This document shows, in pieces, positions 38,222 through 48,963 of a stretch of DNA of 64,000 nt. A model generated the notes under the pieces. It was given only the letters and a program-made list of their open reading frames with translations. It was not told the DNA's origin and made no database searches. The translations under genes and the position numbers were made by a program. This DNA comes from Bifidobacterium psychraerophilum. GTDB lineage: Bacteria > Actinomycetota > Actinomycetes > Actinomycetales > Bifidobacteriaceae. Each line of letters starts with the position of its first letter. Position 1 is the stretch's first letter. The DNA is taken from NCBI RefSeq assembly GCF_000741705.1, contig NZ_JGZI01000007.1, positions 161,167 to 225,166 on the forward strand, written 5' to 3'.

Positions 38222-38910
38222 GGCACCCTTTCATAGTGCAAGGACCCGGTGACGGGGCATGACGGACGACATGGCTGGTAGACAGGATTTGTCGCAAGAT
38301 CGCAGGCGAAAGCCTGCGTCTGCGCTATTCTGATGCTGAGCTGGAGCCGTGTGACGGCTCGACTTCACGGACCCCGCCGCGTATGCGATAAGTCGCAACA
38401 GCAACGTGCCCATGCCGATGGATATCTCCACTCATTGACCCAACCTGTTGTACTATACCGAAAAAACGGACATCACGTAACAATGGTGTTCCCCAGGTGC
38501 AGAACGGGCACCGCTGATTCGATCGGCTTCGGGGATGCTTCCGACATATCAACGATGCGCGATTCCGGAAGAATCGGCTTATGCCAAGATGTCCGCTTTG
38601 TAACATTCCGGCTTGCATTTATGGACACGCATCCATTTGGATTCCACTTTGGATATGCTGAGACCTGATTCAGGATTCTCATAGGAAGGACGGTGCGACG
38701 TGATCGGAGTTGTTTGCGGCGTACCGGAATGTGAGCACCACGCAACTGCCGAATGGGATACGGTGCGCGGCTGCGCCGCCGATGCCCATACCTACGTCCC
38801 GATTCCGGTATGCGACTTTCACTTCTGGATGCTGAACAATGGCGCGCACCTGACACTGAAATTCCGAGGCTGAGTGTATTTCCTCCGCCATGCAATCGGC
38901 AGGACGGGGA
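38222..38910. other. Long non-coding interval upstream of polysaccharide operon with leader hairpins
   Basis: I find no supportable gene in these 689 bases. The minus strand, towards the GT2-GtrA gene, holds a possible -10 (TATAGT near 38452-38457) and a leader with two strong hairpins. One is a 7-bp stem GAGCCGT/ACGGCTC at 38344-38360. The other is CGCAGGC-GAAA-GCCTGCG at 38301-38318, whose GAAA loop is on the plus strand. I could not match the cyclic-di-GMP-I riboswitch consensus. The part from about 38500 to 38900 shows nothing clear. Confidence 0.5.
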
Positions 38911-39606
38911 TCAGAACGCTTGTCCGACCCTCTCCGTGGCATAGGTCGCCAAGGCCTCGGCATCGATGCCTTGATAATCACGGATTGAACGGAATTGGCC
39001 CTGCCCGGACACCTCGGCCCTGGTGAACCCCGTCACGGCTATCGTCGTGGCACCCGATGCCACCGCCGACCGCAATCCCGTGGGGGAATCCTCAAGTGCG
39101 ATGCAGGAGGCGATATCCTTGCCCTCGATGCCGAGCAGCTGGGCAGCGTGCAGGTAAGGAGCGGGGTCGGGTTTGGATGCCAGACCATCATCTCCACATA
39201 CGAATGCACTGAACGCCCCCGTAGGCGCTTGATCGACAACCACCTGGGCCATCGAACGGGGTGAAGCGGTCACCAGCACCGAGGGGATGCCTGCACCCAC
39301 CAAAGAACGCAACACGTCAAGAACCCCTGGGGTCCAAGGCATGCTTTGGCGTTCGCGCTCGGCCACATAGCTGACCATGAGTTCGGCGATGCGCGCTTCG
39401 GGCAGCTGGGTACCCATTTCGCGCATTTTTTCGGCGCATAGCGCCAAGGCCTTACCGGACATCTGCCAGCCGAGATCCTCATTCCAGATCCCACCATGCC
39501 GACGGGCGATCTCCATCTCACCCTCATGCCAATAGGGTTCGGAATCAATAAGCGTGCCATCCATATCCCAGAACACTGCGCGCAACGTCATACCATCGCC
39601 TTCCAT
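38911..39606 (-). CDS. HAD superfamily phosphatase, beta-phosphoglucomutase-like
   Basis: The protein has 231 residues (226 if the second ATG at 39591, preceded by GAAGG, is used). FWDMDGTLIDSEP is HAD motif I with both catalytic Asp residues, followed by a helical C1 cap. VLVTASPRSMA supplies motif II and CIALEDSPTGLRSA motif IV. Relatives dephosphorylate sugar phosphates or act as beta-phosphoglucomutases; substrate is not determinable. It stands just before the DEAD-box helicase in the minus direction, with about 97 bp between them. Confidence 0.9.
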   Translation of the reverse strand: MEGDGMTLRAVFWDMDGTLIDSEPYWHEGEMEIARRHGGIWNEDLGWQMSGKALALCAEKMREMGTQLPEARIAELMVSYVAERERQSMPWTPGVLDVLRSLVGAGIPSVLVTASPRSMAQVVVDQAPTGAFSAFVCGDDGLASKPDPAPYLHAAQLLGIEGKDIASCIALEDSPTGLRSAVASGATTIAVTGFTRAEVSGQGQFRSIRDYQGIDAEALATYATERVGQAF

Positions 39607-39702
39607 CCGCTTCCCCTGCTCATCTCAGGCTATCAAGCACCGAGGAGAGCAGGGTCTGCGCACAGATCCACCGAGGTGGTCACCGGAGAAAGCGACAGGA
39701 TA

Positions 39703-41319
39703 TCAGCGACCTGCCGTGCGGAACGGGGCCTTGCCGCCATGCCCGCGGGAGTGACGATACCCATGCTTGGATCCCGAAGCGTTCGCGGATGATTGCTTAT
39801 CCGTACGCCGCCTTGAATCGGAGGCTTTGGAAGAACGTGTGCGCTCAGGGCGTGGACCGTCGAAACGAGCGTCACGTGAGCGGGAACCCTGCGTGCGTGA
39901 ACCACGTGACCGCGATCCCTGTGAACCACGTGAACCGTGTCCGCCGCGTCCCTGACGCGCAGGACGTGATTCGGGCAAGGTCCATCCGCTGATCAACGGT
40001 GCATGGTTGCCGACGAGTTTCTCGACCGCGGGGGAATCGCTGGTGACCGAAACGGCTTTGGCCTCGATGCCCGCGATACGCAACAGACGACGCACATCAC
40101 GACGCTGATCCGGGAGCACCAGAGTGACCACATCGCCCTCGTGTCCGGCTCGTGCGGTTCGGCCCGAACGATGGAGGAAGGACTTCGCGTCTGCCGGTGG
40201 GTCGACCTGCACCACAAGCTCGACACCGCTGACGTCGACACCGCGTGCGGCCACGTCGGTCGCGACGAGGACGCGCACATCACCTTCGCTGAATGCACTG
40301 AGGTTCCTGTCGCGCTGGTTCTGCGAAAGATTGCCGTGCAGCTCCGCTGCGGGAATACCGTTATCGGTCAGATTCTGGGCGAGTTTCTTCGCCTGGTGCT
40401 TGGTTCTGGTGAAGAGTATGCGCTTGCCTGAGCCGGAGGCCAGGACCCTGACCAACTGGTGCTTCTGTGCCAAGGTGGTTTCGAAGATGTGATGCGTCAT
40501 CTGGGTCACATGCGCAGTGGCCGAGTCGACGGTGTGCACCTTGGGATCGTGGAGGAATCGGTTCACCAGGGCATCAACACCATGGTCAAGCGTCGCGGAG
40601 AAGAGCATACGCTGTCCATCGGCGGAAACCTGATCCAGCAGACGCTCAACGGCAGGCAAAAAGCCCATGTCGGCCATCTCATCCGCCTCATCGAGCACGG
40701 TGATCTCGACATTCTCCAAAGTCAGCAGTCGCTGCCTGAGCAGATCCTCAAGACGTCCCGGGCATGCGACGACGATATCCGCACCTGCACGCAGGGCGTC
40801 GACCTGCCGGTTCTGTCGCACGCCGCCGTAGATGGTGGTGGTGCTCAGCCTGCATGTGGCAGCCAATGGTTCAATGACCTCATTGATCTGGTTCGCCAGC
40901 TCGCGGGTGGGAGCGAGGACGAGGGCACGAGGGCTTGGCAGTGGGCCACGGGAACGCCCGCCACCCCGGTTGTTGCGGCCCTTGCCTCGTCTGGCGTCGT
41001 CTTTCCCGCCGTGTCTGATGAGTTCATGTTCGTAATCCTGGATTTCACGATCCATCGCGGCCGGGCTCTGAGTGCTCAGGCGTGTGATCAGCGGGATGGT
41101 GAATGCCAGGGTCTTTCCCGAACCGGTTTTCCCGCGTCCGAGAATATCCCGACCGGCAAGGGCGTCCGGGATCGTGTCCACCTGGATGGGGAAAGCGGTG
41201 CTTTTCCCATCGGCGGCGAGCGCCGCGACGAGGATATGGGGTACGCCCAACTCCGCGAAGGAGGTCGTTGGCTCAGTGGTTGAAGAAGCAATATGCGATA
41301 CAGCAGTGGTGTCTGACAC
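39703..41319 (-). CDS. DEAD-box RNA helicase
   Basis: This 538-residue protein starts at a GTG with GAAAGG upstream. An FAELGVPHILVAAL Q-motif region, GRGKTGSGKTLAF (motif I), PTRELANQ (Ia), VLDEADEMADMGF (DEAD, II), SATLDHG (III), RGVDVSGVELVVQ (V) and HRSGRTARAG (VI) are in order. The last 100 residues are rich in Arg, Gly and Ser, an RNA-binding tail as in CsdA/RhlE proteins. An insertion of basic and Gly residues sits between motifs I and Ia. It probably remodels rRNA or mRNA structure, including in the cold. Confidence 0.93.
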   Translation of the reverse strand: MSDTTAVSHIASSTTEPTTSFAELGVPHILVAALAADGKSTAFPIQVDTIPDALAGRDILGRGKTGSGKTLAFTIPLITRLSTQSPAAMDREIQDYEHELIRHGGKDDARRGKGRNNRGGGRSRGPLPSPRALVLAPTRELANQINEVIEPLAATCRLSTTTIYGGVRQNRQVDALRAGADIVVACPGRLEDLLRQRLLTLENVEITVLDEADEMADMGFLPAVERLLDQVSADGQRMLFSATLDHGVDALVNRFLHDPKVHTVDSATAHVTQMTHHIFETTLAQKHQLVRVLASGSGKRILFTRTKHQAKKLAQNLTDNGIPAAELHGNLSQNQRDRNLSAFSEGDVRVLVATDVAARGVDVSGVELVVQVDPPADAKSFLHRSGRTARAGHEGDVVTLVLPDQRRDVRRLLRIAGIEAKAVSVTSDSPAVEKLVGNHAPLISGWTLPESRPARQGRGGHGSRGSQGSRSRGSRTQGSRSRDARFDGPRPERTRSSKASDSRRRTDKQSSANASGSKHGYRHSRGHGGKAPFRTAGR

Positions 41320-41717
41320 CGGTTACCTTTCATTAAGGAATGATTCCAGCGGCTGTGATGTGCACGCCGCGCGGCCGCAAGCAAGGCCAATGATTTCGTG
41401 GAAGAATTCCCGATAACCGAAGCGTTCAAGCGACATAGTGGGATTCGGACGAATCCCGAGCAAACATCGACTATAGCATGACGGTGTCCATAAGCGGCCG
41501 GGCAGCCGTCCGAATCCCATGCCTTCAAGGTCTGTATTCCTTGCGAATACAACGATCTGGAGCAGTATGAAGCCCTGAGCCTAGCCTGCTTCCATGCGTT
41601 TCGCGCGATGGATCAAGCGAAAAGGCCTCACACGATCATGCCAGGCGGCGAGGCCGAACGGTCACACACCGAAGGAACATGCTCTATGCCGATACTGCCG
41701 CCGATGATTCGCCACCG
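41320..41717. other. Intergenic region upstream of RNA helicase (long leader?)
   Basis: This 398-bp gap lies between the hspR stop and the helicase start on the minus strand, and I find no gene in it. A hairpin with 7-bp arms GGGATTC/GAATCCC is at 41440-41457, about 120 bases upstream of the GTG. A long 5' leader would fit cold-shock type RNA helicase genes, but no known leader motif is recognised. Confidence 0.4.
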
Positions 41718-42326
41718 CTATCGCAGACCCCAGATGATGAGTGATTTCGACGGTGAGAAACGCTCGTCCGACTCATCATCCGTGTCATCACGCGCGTGGT
41801 CATTTGCGCGGGCATCGGCTTCCTGCAACTCCTGGGCCATTTCACGAAGATGCTGGTGAACGTCGCGACGCCACAACCGTGCACGCTCCGAACGCTGGAC
41901 TTCGATGACCTCCCCATCCGTCGCCGCGGCAAAAATACTCGATCCCTCAGGGGTTCTCATCCGACGTAATTCACGTCTGAGCTGTCTGTTCTCTTCCGCC
42001 AATTCGAGGATCCTGGTGATGCCGGCAAGGTTGATCGACTCATGCTGACTCATATGCTGCGCCTGGCACAGACGATCCAGATCACGGACCGAGTACCTGC
42101 GGGCACCGCCCTCCGTACGTTTGGGGACGATGATGCGCAGACGGTCGTATTGCCTCAGCGTCTGGGGATGGATATCCGCCAGGGTCGCCACCTGCCCGAC
42201 GGTGAGCACCGGAAGATCTATATCGAGACCGGCATCGTCCGCTCCGTCCAAATCGATTCGTCCCTCGACCAGGGAACGGGCGCAAATCAGGTACATCTGC
42301 CTGATCTCTCTGGCTATTGTGGCCAT
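41718..42326 (-). CDS. hspR: HspR, MerR-family heat-shock repressor
   Basis: This 202-residue protein has the MerR-type winged helix: LPVLTVGQVATLADIHPQTL, then RQYDRLRIIVPKRTEGGARR and YSVRDLDRL, all matching actinobacterial HspR. A leucine-rich coiled coil (ITRILELAEENRQLRRELRR) follows, then a charged tail. HspR binds HAIR elements and represses the dnaK operon with DnaK as co-repressor. It is the last gene of dnaK-grpE-dnaJ-hspR, and a HAIR sequence is present upstream of dnaK. The N-terminal 38 residues before the helix-turn-helix are unusual; a later start is possible. Confidence 0.93.
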   Translation of the reverse strand: MATIAREIRQMYLICARSLVEGRIDLDGADDAGLDIDLPVLTVGQVATLADIHPQTLRQYDRLRIIVPKRTEGGARRYSVRDLDRLCQAQHMSQHESINLAGITRILELAEENRQLRRELRRMRTPEGSSIFAAATDGEVIEVQRSERARLWRRDVHQHLREMAQELQEADARANDHARDDTDDESDERFSPSKSLIIWGLR

Positions 42327-42357
42327 CGACGATCACCCCTATCCGTATTCGGCGTGC

Positions 42358-42390
42358 ATCCGCCGGGCCCGAGACCACCGCCCGGCGGAT
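42358..42390 (-). terminator. Hairpin between dnaJ and hspR
   Basis: An 11-bp perfect stem, ATCCGCCGGGC with GCCCGGCGGAT, encloses an 11-base loop in the 73-bp space between the dnaJ stop and the hspR start. No T-run follows on the minus strand. It may act as a partial terminator or an mRNA processing/stability element that lowers hspR expression relative to dnaK. Confidence 0.5.
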
Positions 42391-42399
42391 CATTCCTGA

Positions 42400-43416
42400 T
42401 TATGATTGCAGACGGTTCTCTCTGATCTGCGCGGAGAAGTCCTCGCTGTCATTGTCGAACTCGTGCAGCAGTTTCTTCTGCTTGAGCGTGAGCTTGTGCG
42501 GCAGCATGATCTGCACACGCGCCACCAGATCGCCTTTGCCTTTGGCTCCGTGGACTCCCTTTCCGGAGACGCGTATCCGCGTGCCGCTGCTGGTGCCTGC
42601 CGGTACTTTGATGGAGATGTTCTCCCCATCAATATCCAATGCCTCGACCTTGGCTCCCGCCCCAGCCTCCGCAACGGTAACAGGCAAATCCATGACCAGG
42701 TCCAAGCCGTCAAGCGTGAAGCGTTCGCTCTCCTTGACCTTCACGGAGAGATAGAGATCACCGTTCGCACCGCCGAAGCGTCCCTTATGGCCTTTGCCGG
42801 AGAGACGGATCTTCTGCCCGTCACGGACGCCCGCAGGAATATGCGTCTTGAACTTGGTGCCTCCGACGCTGAGCGATACGGTGGCGCCTTTCACCGCCTG
42901 CCGGAAGGTGAGTGTGATCGAGGAGCTTCGGTCCTCGCCCTTCATCGCCTTGGGCTGCTCCTGAGACCTCTGGAATCCCGCCCTCGAAGAGCCGTTTCCC
43001 GCTCCTGAGAAGGACGAGAAGATGTCGGAGAAGTCGGGCTGCCCACCCGATGAGGTCGAGAAGCGGACTCGTGAACCGCCCTGCCCCTCGGACGCACCAC
43101 CGAACATCGAACCGAAGATGTCCTGGAAGCTGTTCGCGTCGAATCCGGATTGCCCCGAACCTCCCGCGAAACGGGCTCCGCCCATGCCGAACTGACGGAT
43201 GGCATCGTATTTCTGGCGCTGCTCCTTGTTGCGAAGCACGTCGTACGCCTCGGAGATGTCTTTGAACTTCTCCTCGGCAGCGGCACCCTTGTTCAAATCA
43301 GGATGGTATTGACGTGCCAGTTTGCGGTATGCCTTGGTGATCTCCGCTTCACTGGCGTCCTTCGAGACACCGAGGACCTTGTAAAAGTCCTTGTTCAGCC
43401 ATTCATTCTCAGCCAT
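42400..43416 (-). CDS. dnaJ: DnaJ-family co-chaperone without zinc finger
   Basis: This 338-residue protein opens with a J domain: [20 protein letters not shown] and QYHPDLNKG with the HPD motif. A Gly/Phe/Ser region (about 85-150) and two C-terminal substrate-binding domains follow. The CxxCxGxG zinc repeats are absent, so it is a type II (CbpA/DnaJ2-like) protein. It stimulates the DnaK ATPase and delivers clients. GGGGAGG precedes the ATG. It is third in the dnaK operon. Confidence 0.95.
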   Translation of the reverse strand: MAENEWLNKDFYKVLGVSKDASEAEITKAYRKLARQYHPDLNKGAAAEEKFKDISEAYDVLRNKEQRQKYDAIRQFGMGGARFAGGSGQSGFDANSFQDIFGSMFGGASEGQGGSRVRFSTSSGGQPDFSDIFSSFSGAGNGSSRAGFQRSQEQPKAMKGEDRSSSITLTFRQAVKGATVSLSVGGTKFKTHIPAGVRDGQKIRLSGKGHKGRFGGANGDLYLSVKVKESERFTLDGLDLVMDLPVTVAEAGAGAKVEALDIDGENISIKVPAGTSSGTRIRVSGKGVHGAKGKGDLVARVQIMLPHKLTLKQKKLLHEFDNDSEDFSAQIRENRLQS

Positions 43417-43485
43417 GTATGCCTCCCCGCTTGGCTTTGTACGTACGTGCTTCCCTTTCCATAGGCCTTATCCACCGCTCGCCGC

Positions 43486-44204
43486 TCAGCCCTGCGATGG
43501 CGTCCCCTGTGGAGATGCAACCACAACGCGTGCCGCACGAATCACACGATCGCCGATGCGATACCCCGATTCAACGACCGTATCAACGGTCTCCTTCTCG
43601 GCGGAGGCGTCGGGCTTGTGCAGGATTGCCTCGTGCTTGGTCGGATCGAATTCCTCACCGACCTCACCGAACTTCTCGACCCCGAATTTCTCGAAGGTCT
43701 TGTCGATTTTGGCGCTCACCGCTTGGAACGACTCACCCAGCTCGTCATGTTGACGGATTCTGTCGATATCATCCAAGGCGGGCAGCAGCGCGGTCAACAC
43801 ATCGATGATGCCGTGCTGCCGGAATCGATCCTGCTCCTTGACCGAACGGTTGCGGAAGTTGATGAACTCGGCCCGCTCGCGCTGCAATGCCTCCAGGTAC
43901 CCTGCGGCCTCCTGCTTGGCTTTGCCCAAGGCTGTCAATCCTTCCTGCTGACCCTGGTCGGACTCATCTGAAGCATCACCCGACTGCTGTGACTGCCCAG
44001 TGACCGGGCTTTCGGAAGACGTGTCGGAGGTCTGCTCCTTGTCTTCGGATGGCTTGGGGGACGGCTTCCGCTTTGCAGAGGATGCGTCTGCTCCCTGCGA
44101 CGGCTTCCGCTCCCCGGAGGGAGCCGAATCGTTGTCAGAGGATCCAGCCAACGACTCGGCATCGGACATACCACGCAGGTATTCATCCTTGTCGAAGTCG
44201 GACA

Positions 44205-44205
<1 letters not shown>
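43486..44205 (-). CDS. grpE: GrpE nucleotide-exchange factor
   Basis: From the ATG at 44205 the protein has 239 residues. It has a long acidic, Ser-rich N-terminal tail of about 75 residues, then a coiled coil with GYLEALQRERAEFINFRNR. The conserved ALLPALDDIDRI, GVEKFGEVGEEFDPTKHEAI and the end VIRAARVVVASP follow. It releases ADP from DnaK. The start overlaps the dnaK stop as TGATG, so it is translationally coupled. The tail is longer than in E. coli GrpE, which is common in Actinobacteria. Confidence 0.95.
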
Positions 44206-46085
<1,880 letters not shown>

Positions 46086-46202
46086 AACTGTTCCTCCTGG
46101 TTGATATGAATGCGGGGCTTTCGCAGACCTCGCACCTTTCACGGTTTCCCGCTCACGTTCTTTGGGCGGTGAAATACGACATGCACATCACCGCTCTCGA
46201 AA

Positions 46203-46223
46203 CTTGAGCCTACATCACTCAAC
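46203..46223. promoter_or_regulatory. HAIR element (HspR operator) upstream of dnaK
   Basis: CTTGAGC-N7-ACTCAAC matches the actinobacterial HAIR consensus CTTGAGT-N7-ACTCAAG at 12 of 14 arm positions. It lies about 120 bases upstream of the dnaK ATG on the minus strand. With hspR at the end of the operon, this makes an autoregulated heat-shock unit. Confidence 0.85.
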
Positions 46224-46324
46224 TTCTGAAGGCAAACCATTATTCCCGTTTGTTGGAAAAACTATGGCTTTTCTTGTCTAGTATGAATACAGGCTTTTGA
46301 CGAAGGCTGACGACTGGAGACACA

Positions 46325-47335
46325 ATGAAGGCGACCATACAACACGTGGCTGAAGAGGCGGGCGTATCGGTGTCTACCGTGTCCCGTGCATTCACCAAAC
46401 CCGATCTCGTTGCACGAAAAACACGAGACCGCATACTTGCCATCGCCGACAATCTTGATTTTCGCATCTCTCGATCCGCTACGGCTCTAAAAACCGGTCA
46501 ATCCCTGAGAGTTGCATTTCTCACCAGCGACCCCCTCGCCACTTGGTTCAATGCACATGTCTTTGAAGGAATGAATTCGGTGCTGCAACAGGCCGGATAC
46601 GACATTTCTCTATATCAGATAGATACCCCCGAAAAACGTCATGATTTTTTCTCCATACTGCCGGTGCAACGCAATGCGGATGCCGTCATCGTCTCTTCTT
46701 TCGACATAGACCCCACAGAAACCGGTCGACTGAACACTGCAAAGGTCCCCATCATAGGCATCAACGTACCCACCACCACCTCGTATACGGCATCAATAAG
46801 CATCGATGACGCAGCAGGAATGCAGCTGCTCGCACAACATCTGATTACACTCGGGCATCGTCAAATCGCTTTTGTTGGAGTTCCCCAAGACTCGAAGATT
46901 CATTTCAGCGCACATAAAAGGGAACGTGCATTCGTTGATACCTGTTTGGCAACCTCCATCACCCCGTCCGTCATACACGTTGAAGATGACGACGAACTGG
47001 TGAGCAACGTCATGACGGCCTTGCTCAACCTCGCGCAGATGCCTACTGCAGTGTGCTTCCAACACGATTCAATGGCGATTCGCTTGTGGACATCGCTGCG
47101 TAAATATGGAATGGAATGCCCACATGACATTTCAATCTGCGGCTTCGATGACAGCACTTACGCAAAAGATATCTCGCTGACCACCATTCGGCAGGACCCC
47201 CAAAAAACCGGACAGGCGGCAGCGGAAAAGACCCTTCGCCTGATGGCCGGCGACTCGTCCTTTCAGACACACCAGCTGGTACCGGTCCACCTGATTGCGC
47301 GTGAAAGCACAGCCAAAGTGTCCGCTTCATCGTAA
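46325..47335 (+). CDS. LacI family transcriptional regulator of the alpha-glucoside locus
   Basis: This 336-residue protein has an N-terminal LacI helix-turn-helix (IQHVAEEAGVSVSTVSRAF) and hinge (ATALKTGQS), then a periplasmic-binding-protein-like sensor domain with ISIDDAAGMQLLAQHL, LGHRQIAFVG and ISICGFDDSTYA. It starts at ATG 46325, preceded by GACTGGAGACAC. It stands upstream of the binding-protein and GH13 genes, and the same operator-like sequence lies before that unit and before the convergent permease unit. It probably represses both until an alpha-glucoside is bound; the ligand is inferred. Confidence 0.92.
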   Translation: MKATIQHVAEEAGVSVSTVSRAFTKPDLVARKTRDRILAIADNLDFRISRSATALKTGQSLRVAFLTSDPLATWFNAHVFEGMNSVLQQAGYDISLYQIDTPEKRHDFFSILPVQRNADAVIVSSFDIDPTETGRLNTAKVPIIGINVPTTTSYTASISIDDAAGMQLLAQHLITLGHRQIAFVGVPQDSKIHFSAHKRERAFVDTCLATSITPSVIHVEDDDELVSNVMTALLNLAQMPTAVCFQHDSMAIRLWTSLRKYGMECPHDISICGFDDSTYAKDISLTTIRQDPQKTGQAAAEKTLRLMAGDSSFQTHQLVPVHLIARESTAKVSASS

Positions 47336-47385
47336 TCGAAGCGTTGAAGACCCTCTCTCCAAGACCCTTGCAACAAGTTAACGAT

Positions 47386-47404
47386 AATGACATCGTTTGC
47401 AATA
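47386..47404 (+). promoter_or_regulatory. Operator/promoter element before binding-protein gene, shared with permease operon
   Basis: The sequence reads AATGACATCGTTTGCAATA. It contains an ATGACA -35-like hexamer, a CG-centred LacI-type core GACATCGTTTGC, and a -10 (TACTAT) 19 bases further on. The same 19 bases recur with two substitutions at 53273-53291 on the minus strand. A wider dyad AACGAT-N6-ATCGTT (47380-47397) overlaps it. Confidence 0.65.
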
Positions 47405-47486
47405 ATTATGCTACTATTTGTCTTGTGATATTGAAAACATTGATGCAAATGTTTGTTTACTCATACGGAACGCAAAGGAGCGATCA

Positions 47487-48869
47487 ATGAGAATGAGCTC
47501 ATCGGATATACGACGCAAAGCAACTGCGGCACTTGCACTAACCCTGCTAATCCCCACCTTGGCCTCATGCGGCGGCGAAAGCGCGGATTCATCCAAAGGA
47601 CAGGTCTATTACATCAATTCCAAACCAGAGGTTGCCTCGATTTGGAAAAAGGTAGCCAGTGAATACACAAAGGAAACCGGCGTTGAAGTGACCGTGCAAA
47701 CCGCCGCGGCAGGCACGTTGGATCAGACCATGGCCAGCGAACTTGCCAAGAGCGAGGCACCGACCATGTTCACCCTCAATGGTTACGATTCATATTCGAA
47801 ATACAAACAATACCTAGCCGACGTGAGTGACTCCGCCGTATACAAGCTGCTGAACAACGAAGGAAAAGCCTACAGCTTCACGGAGGGAACCAAGGCATAC
47901 TCCGTTCCCTTCGCTGCCGAGTGGTATGGCATGATTTACAACAAAGCGATTCTTGCCAAGTATATAAGCAAGGATTATGCCGTCATCAAGTCCGTCGACG
48001 AGATCAAGAATTTCGACGTGTTCAAGCAGGTATGCGATTCAATTCAAGCCCATAAGTCCGATCTGGGACTTGACGGAGCCATCTCGAACGCTGGCATGGA
48101 CGCGTCGGACACCTATCGCTTCACATCCCATCTCGCACGTATTCCTTTGTTCTACGAATACAAGGATGCCAACACCACCTTTATGCCCAAAATCAAGGGT
48201 ACTTATATGGAACAGTTCAAGAACATCTGGGATCTTTACCTCACGGATTCAACCACGCAACACAGTCTGCTCAGTAGCAAGACCTATGAAGACACCACCA
48301 GCGAGTTCGCAACCGGAAAAGTTGCTTTCTATCAGAACGGTACATGGTCCTATACACAGATCCAAGGTAATGCAGTCAAGGATAGCGACTTAGGAATGTT
48401 GCCGATTTACATCGGCGCGAAAGACGAATCTTCCTATGGGCCAGCATCCATTTACGATGCTTCCTGGGCCATCAACAAAAACTCGAGTGAGCAGGACCAG
48501 AAGGCCACACTTGACTTCATGAAATGGCTTGTCAGTTCAAAGGAAGGCAAGCAGGCACTCACTACGGATATGGGCTTTTCCGCACCGTTCACCAGTATGG
48601 ACGTAAACGCCAAATCCGACAACCCACTTGTTACAGCAGCGCTTGAATACAAGAAGGATAAGATTCCCTTCGTGCAGTCCTTCGCATTGCCAAGCGGTCA
48701 GTGGCAGAGCGATCTGTCGAATGCACTACTGAACTACACGCAGAGCGGGGGCAGCTGGTCAGCCGTTAAGACTGCATACGTCAAGAACTGGGCTACCGAA
48801 TGGAAGAGCGTGAAGGACACTTCGGGAGTCCTGCCGGAGGCCGGAACGTTCAAAGACACCACTGACTGA
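47487..48869 (+). CDS. ABC alpha-glucoside/sugar transporter, substrate-binding lipoprotein
   Basis: 460 residues from the ATG at 47487, which has AAAGGAG upstream. A basic start, a hydrophobic stretch and the lipobox TLASC mark a lipoprotein. VYYINSKPEVASIWKKVASE, YSVPFAAEWYGMIYNK and GKVAFYQNGTW are typical of family 1 sugar-binding proteins. It feeds the two permeases encoded on the opposite strand beyond the GH13 gene. Placement next to a GH13 alpha-glucosidase suggests an alpha-glucoside ligand. No ATP-binding gene is in the window, so a shared MsmK-type ATPase is probably used. Confidence 0.92.
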   Translation: MRMSSSDIRRKATAALALTLLIPTLASCGGESADSSKGQVYYINSKPEVASIWKKVASEYTKETGVEVTVQTAAAGTLDQTMASELAKSEAPTMFTLNGYDSYSKYKQYLADVSDSAVYKLLNNEGKAYSFTEGTKAYSVPFAAEWYGMIYNKAILAKYISKDYAVIKSVDEIKNFDVFKQVCDSIQAHKSDLGLDGAISNAGMDASDTYRFTSHLARIPLFYEYKDANTTFMPKIKGTYMEQFKNIWDLYLTDSTTQHSLLSSKTYEDTTSEFATGKVAFYQNGTWSYTQIQGNAVKDSDLGMLPIYIGAKDESSYGPASIYDASWAINKNSSEQDQKATLDFMKWLVSSKEGKQALTTDMGFSAPFTSMDVNAKSDNPLVTAALEYKKDKIPFVQSFALPSGQWQSDLSNALLNYTQSGGSWSAVKTAYVKNWATEWKSVKDTSGVLPEAGTFKDTTD

Positions 48870-48892
48870 CAACACAGATTGTTGTCGAGAAG

Positions 48893-48933
48893 GAGAGTTC
48901 CGCGCACAACTATTGGCTGTGTGCGGAACTCTC
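48893..48933 (+). terminator. Stem-loop between binding-protein and GH13 genes
   Basis: GAGAGTTCCGCGCACA pairs with TGTGTGCGGAACTCTC (one G-U pair) around a 9-base loop, 24 bases after the binding-protein stop. It is followed only by TTATG. It probably stabilises the binding-protein mRNA and lowers readthrough into the GH13 gene, as often seen in ABC sugar operons. Confidence 0.6.
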
Positions 48934-48963
48934 TTATGTCACCACCGAATAAGAGAGGGAACC

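Noticed and set aside
38222..38470. Cyclic-di-GMP-I riboswitch before the polysaccharide operon
   Set aside because: The conserved CACGCACAGGGCAAACC-like and GACGCAAAG-like parts are not present; only unspecific hairpins are seen.
38333..38895. Short open frames on both strands in the 38.2-38.9 kb gap
   Set aside because: No ribosome site, domain or compositional support on either strand.
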